Shown here piece by piece: positions 28,056 through 32,203 of a stretch of 32,203 nucleotides of DNA. Every line of letters begins with the position of its first letter. Position 1 is the first letter of the stretch. The notes beneath the pieces were generated by a model. The model ran no database searches and was not told the origin of the DNA. It saw nothing but the letters and a program-made list of their open reading frames with translations. The translations under genes were made by a program, and so were the position numbers. This DNA is from a bacterium. Lineage in GTDB: Bacteria; CG2-30-53-67; CG2-30-70-394. The DNA lies in the NCBI GenBank assembly GCA_024278555.1, contig JAJRSX010000087.1:1-32203 (forward strand), written 5' to 3'.

Positions 28056-28472
28056 ATGAACGAGCCACCTCTCGATCCGCGCCTCGCCGCCGACTGCCAC
28101 CTCCTCGGCCGCCTCGGTACCACCCGCCTGCTCCTCCTCGACGACGCCCGTTTCCCGTGGTTCATCCTCGTCCCGGCGACCGAGGCAGTGGAGGTGTGCG
28201 ACCTGAGCACGGCGGAACGGCAGGCGGTGTGGGCGCAGGTCAACGAGGTCTCGCAGCTCGTGCGGGCGCTCTTTCCGGTGGACAAGCTCAACGTCGCGGC
28301 GATCGGCAATGTGGTGAGCCAGCTTCACCTCCACGTGGTCGGCCGCCGGCGGGACGACGATTGCTGGCCCGGGGTCGTCTGGGGGGCAGGGGGTGGGGAG
28401 CCGTACGCGGCGGCCGAGGTGGCGCGGATCCGCGCCGCGGTGGCCGCCCACCCAGGAGTCTGTCGGACTTAG
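28056..28472 (+). CDS. HIT-family protein
   Basis: A 138-residue histidine-triad protein, probably a nucleotide phosphoramidase or hydrolase. The triad region is SQLHLHVVGRRRDD (Gln89, His91, His93), the Q-x-H-x-H form seen in a common proteobacterial HIT branch, preceded by KLNVAAIGN and followed by WPGVVWG. The ATG at 28056 directly follows the kinase gene. The last five or so residues (GVCRT) and the TAG stop are encoded by the foldback that begins at 28454, so the original C-terminus may have been altered. Confidence 0.92.
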   Translation: MNEPPLDPRLAADCHLLGRLGTTRLLLLDDARFPWFILVPATEAVEVCDLSTAERQAVWAQVNEVSQLVRALFPVDKLNVAAIGNVVSQLHLHVVGRRRDDDCWPGVVWGAGGGEPYAAAEVARIRAAVAAHPGVCRT

Positions 28473-28617
28473 GCCCGATCTACTGCGGGAAAGCGGATCT
28501 CGGCCCGGATCGCGCCCCGTTCTTCGTTGCATAGGCCCACGTAGCGCTCGAACGGGTCGCAATCCGGACTCGAGCCCGCTTTCCCTCGTCACGATCGCCT
28601 AAGTCCGACAAACTCCT
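28454..28617. repeat. Long AGGAGTCTGTCGG foldback
   Basis: The ends AGGAGTCTGTCGGACTTAGG and the inverse CCTAAGTCCGACAAACTCCT differ at one position. Pairing continues inward (GGGAAAGCGG against CCGCTTTCCC; CCGGATCGCG against CGCAATCCGG), so about 70 bases per arm fold around a loop near 28525-28550. It begins inside the HIT gene. Confidence 0.85.
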
Positions 28618-28644
28618 AGGCGACCGGTTCGTCCCGGTCCCCCG

Positions 28645-28728
28645 GTAGGAGGGGGTTGCACCCCCGACCCCGGCCCTTCGGGCCGGCCGCGCCTGGGGCG
28701 CGGATCGCGAGCGGGAGCTCGCTCCTAC
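28645..28728. repeat. REP-like foldback element, copy D
   Basis: Begins GTAGGAGGGGGTTGCACCCC (left module of copy C) and ends GAGCGGGAGCTCGCTCCTAC (right module of copy B). The centre holds CGGCCCTTCGGGCCG. A further GGGCGGC-GGG-GCCGCCC hairpin at 28744-28760 lies just after the end of the minus-strand ebo operon and may terminate it. Confidence 0.78.
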
Positions 28729-28761
28729 CGGAGCGCGAAGAGGGGGCGGCGGGGCCGCCCG

Positions 28762-29625
28762 TCACCGCAAGACGGTGTTGCCCTCGAAAAATCCCGACTT
28801 GTCTGGGTGGTCCAGGGCGTCCAGCTCCGCCAGGTCCAGCCGGCCGCTCTGGGAGAAGAACTCGATGGGGTTGTGCCACACGACCCGCTCGATCTCCGCC
28901 TCGTCGATCCCGGCGGAGCGCATGTTCTCCACCGCGATGGGGACGTTCAGGGGGTCGGACTCGCCCCAGTCGGCGGAGGAGTTGATCAGCATCCGCTCGG
29001 CTCCGAACTGCTGGATGATCTTCGTCGCCCGCTCCGGGGTGAGCTTGGTCTGCGGGTAGATGGTGTGGCCGGCCCAGCAGTGGGTCCGCTCCTTCACCAT
29101 CGGGATGGTCTCCTCGGTGTTGTGGTCGATGAGCACCCGATCGTGGTCGAGCCCCATCTCCAGGACGAGGTCGATGGTCCGCTCCACCCCGCGGCGCTTG
29201 TCGCGATGCGGCGTGTGGATCAGGACCGGCAGGTCGAAGCGGACGGCGAGCTCGAGCTGGGCGCGGAAGCAGCGCTCCTCACGGGAGGTCATCTCGTCGA
29301 AGCCGATCTCGCCGATCCCCACCACCGACTGCTTCTCCAGGTAGTCGGGGAGCAGCTCGAGGACCGCGTCGCTCACCCGGTCGTCGTTCGCCTCCTTCGG
29401 GTTGAGCGACAGGGTGCAGGTGTGGAGGATCCCGTACTGGGCGGCGCGGAACCGCTCCCAGCCGACGAGGGTGTCGAAGTAGTCCTTGAATGTATCGACG
29501 GAAGTCCTTGGCTGACCGAGCCAGAAGGCGGGCTCGTTCACGATTCGGATGCCGCGCGCGCGCATCCGCTGGTAGTCGTCGGTGGTGCGGGAGAACATGT
29601 GGATGTGGGGATCGAAGATCTGCAT
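28762..29625 (-). CDS. eboB: EboB-like TatD-family metal hydrolase
   Basis: A 287-residue TIM-barrel amidohydrolase of the TatD type. Metal ligands are visible: HxH in FDPHIHMF (His7, His9), Glu in VGIGEIGFDE, His in VLIHTPH, His in VLIDHNTEE and Asp in INSSADWGES. The long insert EPAFWLGQPRTSVDTFKDYF and VVWHNPIEFF set it apart from DNase-type TatD and fit the hydrolase found in ebo clusters. It is the last of four minus-strand genes, starting five bases after the eboA stop. The substrate is unknown; ebo proteins are linked in cyanobacteria to export of a secondary-metabolite precursor to the periplasm. Confidence 0.82.
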   Translation of the reverse strand: MQIFDPHIHMFSRTTDDYQRMRARGIRIVNEPAFWLGQPRTSVDTFKDYFDTLVGWERFRAAQYGILHTCTLSLNPKEANDDRVSDAVLELLPDYLEKQSVVGIGEIGFDEMTSREERCFRAQLELAVRFDLPVLIHTPHRDKRRGVERTIDLVLEMGLDHDRVLIDHNTEETIPMVKERTHCWAGHTIYPQTKLTPERATKIIQQFGAERMLINSSADWGESDPLNVPIAVENMRSAGIDEAEIERVVWHNPIEFFSQSGRLDLAELDALDHPDKSGFFEGNTVLR

Positions 29626-29629
29626 GGGC

Positions 29630-30316
29630 TCACTCGGGGTGGGTGGGGTCGAGGCGGTCGGCGACAGCCTCCGCCTCTTCGGGCCACGGACGACCGGAGA
29701 TTCGTCGTTCCCGTACCAGGCCGCGGAGCATCCGGGCGAGCTCCGCGCCGCCGCGTTCGTCGAGGCGGACCACCGGGGTGATGGGTAGGCCGAGGGTGGC
29801 GCGCTTGAGGACGGCGTGGGCGAAGGCGTCGTCGTCGAGCCAGCGCGAGGCGTACGGGTTGACCGTGGCGGCGTCGAACAGGGGCAGGACGTTGGAGCGG
29901 CAGCCATCCTCCACGGCCGGCACGGCCGCAGCGGAGGCCTCCAGAAGCCCCAGGGCGCGGAGGCAGGCGATCCGCTCACCGATCTCGCCTTTGTCGTAGA
30001 TCGCCACCGCCGCCGTCAGGCCGTGGCCCACGCCGCGCGCCAGGGCGAGCAACAGCGAGGCACGGGCGGCGGTGGCGAGGGGCCAGCCGGCCACCGGGAT
30101 CGGGTCGGTGGCGCCCTTCAGCGGCGGGATATCGGCTCCGAGCGCTCCACGTCCTGCGTGGCGGTCGAGGGCGGCGAAGCGGCGCGCCGCCGCGCGCAGG
30201 TCGCTGCCCGCCGCCGCCTCACCGCGCGCCTGCTCCAGCGCCGCCCAGCCGGTGGTGCTGAGGCGCGGGCGGAGGAGGTCGAGGAGAGCGTCGTCGGCGG
30301 CGGCGAGGTGGCTCAT
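29630..30316 (-). CDS. eboA: EboA-like protein
   Basis: A 228-residue mostly helical protein. The family core is recognisable: GEIGERIACLRAL, then RSNVLPLFDAATVNPYASRW, then AVLKRATLGLPI, and LDERGGAELARMLRGLVRER near the C-terminus. EboA has no known catalytic activity. Its ATG at 30316 overlaps the eboC stop (ATGA), so the two are coupled. The N-terminal third (residues 1-75) is Ala-rich and poorly conserved. Confidence 0.85.
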   Translation of the reverse strand: MSHLAAADDALLDLLRPRLSTTGWAALEQARGEAAAGSDLRAAARRFAALDRHAGRGALGADIPPLKGATDPIPVAGWPLATAARASLLLALARGVGHGLTAAVAIYDKGEIGERIACLRALGLLEASAAAVPAVEDGCRSNVLPLFDAATVNPYASRWLDDDAFAHAVLKRATLGLPITPVVRLDERGGAELARMLRGLVRERRISGRPWPEEAEAVADRLDPTHPE

Positions 30317-31266
30317 GTCATCGGGATCCGGCGGGCGAGGTAGAGGGCGGCGGGGAGGAGGGCGAGGATGGCGATCGCCGCCCACGGCCGGTCGCTGCCG
30401 AGGGCGAGGGCGGCGTCCAGGGGGATGAGGCCGAGGAGGATACGTTGGATCGCTCCCTGCAGGCGATCCGGGGTGGGGCGGGCGAGGGGGGGGAGGGTAG
30501 CGACCATGGCGGCCGCGGCCACCACCGCCACCGCGATCGCCCCTTGCGGAGCGAAGAGCCCCCCCCAGGCGAGGAGGGCGCCGGTGGCGGCGGCGAGGGC
30601 CAGGAGGGCGAGGGTGAGAAGAGCGCATGTGGCGGGACGCCAGCCGGACCTGTGCCGGCTGGCGAGGGGGGCGGGTGGCGTCCCCCTGCCGATCGGTGGC
30701 GCGCTGCGCCTGTCGCCGGCGACCTCCACCCGGCTCAGGGGCATGACCGCGGCCACATAGAGGGCGAGGGGGAGGGCGAGGATGAGGTCGCCGTGGCCCA
30801 CCGGCGCGGCGGTCATCCCGAGCCCCACGTCGAGGAGGCGGCAGGTAGCGATCGCCATGGTGCCCGCCACCGCCTGCCGTTTGAGGCCGGCGTCGTAGGC
30901 GATGGCGAGCCCGGCGATGGCGGTGCCGACCCAGCCGGAGAGGCGGCCGGCGACAGCGGCGAGGAGGACCCCGGCGGCGAGCAGGGTGACTGCGACCAGG
31001 AGGCCGGCGGCGGGGTTCACCGCGCCGGAGGGCAGCGGCCGGCCGGGCCGCTCGATCGCGTCGACCGTGCGGTCGCACCAGTCGTTGAGGACCACCCCGC
31101 CGCCGTACAGACACGGCCCGGCGAGGAGCAGCAGGGCGGCGCGGTCCAACGGCACCGGCCCCCCGGCGAGGGCGAGACCGGCGGCAACGTCCGCTACCGC
31201 GGTAACGAGGTTGGGGAGGCGCAGGAGGCGCGCCCACGCCGTTGCCCGGCTGCCGCGACGGCTCAC
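30313..31266 (-). CDS. eboC: EboC-like UbiA-family prenyltransferase
   Basis: A 317-residue polytopic membrane protein of the UbiA superfamily with about eight or nine hydrophobic helices. The first Asp-rich motif is LNDWCDRTVDAIERPGRPLP (NDxxDxxxD) and the second is YDAGLKRQAVAG followed by CRLLDVGLGM. These match the EboC branch rather than the ubiquinone, heme or menaquinone enzymes. It would transfer a prenyl group to an unknown acceptor at the inner membrane. The GTG at 31266 overlaps the upstream gene's stop (GTGA), which decides the start. A hydrophilic loop of about 30 residues (SRVEVAGDRRSAPPIGRG...) separates the two halves. Confidence 0.85.
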   Translation of the reverse strand: MSRRGSRATAWARLLRLPNLVTAVADVAAGLALAGGPVPLDRAALLLLAGPCLYGGGVVLNDWCDRTVDAIERPGRPLPSGAVNPAAGLLVAVTLLAAGVLLAAVAGRLSGWVGTAIAGLAIAYDAGLKRQAVAGTMAIATCRLLDVGLGMTAAPVGHGDLILALPLALYVAAVMPLSRVEVAGDRRSAPPIGRGTPPAPLASRHRSGWRPATCALLTLALLALAAATGALLAWGGLFAPQGAIAVAVVAAAAMVATLPPLARPTPDRLQGAIQRILLGLIPLDAALALGSDRPWAAIAILALLPAALYLARRIPMT

Positions 31267-32105
31267 CGGAGCCACCGGCCGAGGAAGTCGCGGGCTGCCC
31301 GCGCCGCTTGCTCGGGGGCGTCGACGCAGGTGTAGAGCTCCACCGCGGCGGCGCCGTTGTAGCCGATCTCGGTCAGCGCCGCGAAGAGGGCGGCGAAGTC
31401 GATCTCCCCGTCGCCCGGCACCCGGTGGTAGTGGACCCGATCGCGGATGTCTTCCAGGTGGAGGTGGAAGAGGCGCTTTCTCCCCATCTCGCGGACCACC
31501 GCCGCCGGCGCCTCCCCCACCACCCAGGCGTGGCCCACATCGAGGTTGAGACCCAGGGCCGGGCTCGCCACCGCCGCGAACAGGTCGGCCGCCTGGCCCG
31601 CCCGCTCGATCAGCAGCCCCGGCTCGTACTCCAGGGCGATCCGCACCCCGAGGCGCTCGGCCACCGTGGCCAGCTCGCCGACGGCGTCGACCAAGAGCGG
31701 CCATGCCTGCTCGGGCGGGCAGCCGGGGCGGGGGCGGCCGGCGGTGATCGTCACCACCGGGGCTTCGAGCTCCGTGGCCACCTCCAGGCAGCGGCGGGTG
31801 AAGTCGATGCGCCAGGCGCGCAGCTCCCGGTCCGGGTGGCAGAGGCCGGGGCCGAAGAGCGGCTCGTCGGGCGGCTCCAGGTAGTAGCCCACCGCGGTGT
31901 TCCCGTTGAGCGCCGCCGCCGCGAGACCGAGGTCGGCGAGGAGGCGGCGCAGGGAGCCGAGGTCGCTCCCCTCCACCGCCGGCGGCCACAGGTGCGGCCG
32001 GTCGGCGAGGAGCTCGACGCTGGTGTAACCGGCCGCCGCGATTGCCCCACACGCCTCCTCCACGGAGGTACGGATGAAGCCGTTGGTGGAGAAGGCGAGG
32101 TGCAT
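31263..32105 (-). CDS. Sugar-phosphate isomerase/epimerase-like TIM barrel of the ebo cluster
   Basis: A 280-residue xylose-isomerase-like barrel. It starts MHLAFSTNGFIRTSVEEACG, then AGYTSVELLADRPHLWPP. Candidate metal ligands are Glu in IALEYEPG, Asp and His in LNLDVGHAWV, His in LFHLHLEDI and Glu in AAVELYTC. It heads the four-gene operon and overlaps eboC by four bases. EboE is also a TIM-barrel protein, but usually about 100 residues longer, so I do not assign that symbol. The ATG at 32105 fits the fold; a longer frame reaching upstream is encoded by the repeat at the window edge. Confidence 0.82.
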   Translation of the reverse strand: MHLAFSTNGFIRTSVEEACGAIAAAGYTSVELLADRPHLWPPAVEGSDLGSLRRLLADLGLAAAALNGNTAVGYYLEPPDEPLFGPGLCHPDRELRAWRIDFTRRCLEVATELEAPVVTITAGRPRPGCPPEQAWPLLVDAVGELATVAERLGVRIALEYEPGLLIERAGQAADLFAAVASPALGLNLDVGHAWVVGEAPAAVVREMGRKRLFHLHLEDIRDRVHYHRVPGDGEIDFAALFAALTEIGYNGAAAVELYTCVDAPEQAARAARDFLGRWLR

Positions 32106-32163
32106 GGGTGCGAGCTTACTGTGCCGGGCCCCGACGGCCGAGGGGAGATATGGCCAAGGCTCT

Positions 32164-32203
32164 GGGGTCAGGCTTGCAAACTTGCAAGTTTGCAAGCCTG
32201 ACC
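32164..32203. repeat. GGGGTCAG palindrome at the window edge
   Basis: From 32166 the last 38 bases form an exact palindrome starting GGTCAGGCTTGCAAACTTG. It carries the ends of the 84-base copies at 19793 and 20830 but lacks their GGACC...GGTCC centre, so it is a shortened form. The window stops inside it. It lies about 60 bases upstream of the ebo operon. Confidence 0.85.

Overview
The window is very GC-rich bacterial chromosome with wobble-G/C coding regions and a few AT-richer promoter gaps. The mix of genes (RNase J, a MutL that keeps most of the endonuclease motifs, class II LysRS, PduO-type adenosyltransferase, a PEP-CTERM exported protein, sigma-54 control, DsrE-like protein, an ebo-type cluster) points to a Gram-negative, probably environmental proteobacterium sensu lato (Desulfobacterota/Myxococcota-like is my best guess; the sequence alone does not fix the phylum). 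There are no rRNA, tRNA, CRISPR, phage or transposase genes.

Layout. 1-4.7 kb: mutL, a HepT/MntA (HEPN/MNT) toxin-antitoxin pair whose antitoxin is frameshifted, and a Ser/Thr kinase with a membrane anchor and TPRs. 4.8-7.7 kb: zinc alcohol dehydrogenase and phosphomannomutase/phosphoglucomutase. 7.8-10.6 kb (minus strand): a PEP-CTERM protein behind a near-perfect sigma-54 promoter, and a DUF3524-type glycosyltransferase related to tRNA-queuosine mannosyltransferase. 11.1-13.9 kb (minus): a three-PAS hybrid histidine kinase coupled to a stand-alone receiver. 14.2-14.9 kb: a second perfect sigma-54 promoter driving a DsrE-like protein and an overlapping small secreted protein. 15.7-17.5 kb: an unknown small protein and an NtrC-type sigma-54 activator with no kinase beside it. 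18.2-22.9 kb: lysS interrupted by an in-frame UAG, a TrmH/SpoU methyltransferase and RNase J. 23.0-26.3 kb: cobalamin adenosyltransferase, RNase D, a LOG-like nucleotide-binding protein and a DEDDy exonuclease. 26.6-28.5 kb: a membrane histidine kinase and a HIT protein. 28.8-32.1 kb (minus): a tight four-gene cluster, TIM-barrel isomerase - EboC (UbiA) - EboA - EboB (TatD), a reduced ebo cluster.

The most striking non-coding signal is the density of foldback repeats. Nearly every long intergenic gap holds one, in at least five families: REP-like GTAGGAG...CTCCTAC elements with exchangeable arms, GGGGTCAG...CTGACCCC foldbacks, approximately 220-bp elements with CCACGGAA arms, a long AGGAGTCTGTCGG foldback, and elements whose arms are built from one short repeated word (CACGAAA, TCAGCGG, ACACCGAGG, AACGCCAAG, GGGGGATG). 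Some are nested, some share cores, and several carry the stop codon of the gene they abut. In the two CCACGGAA copies, arm differences preserve base pairing in the + strand RNA.

Together the two sigma-54 promoters, the orphan activator and the orphan membrane kinase suggest a local sigma-54 circuit feeding exported or sulfur-relay proteins. That link is inference. The two apparent lesions (mntA frameshift, lysS amber) are either real decay or recoding, or read/assembly errors, and should be resolved first.
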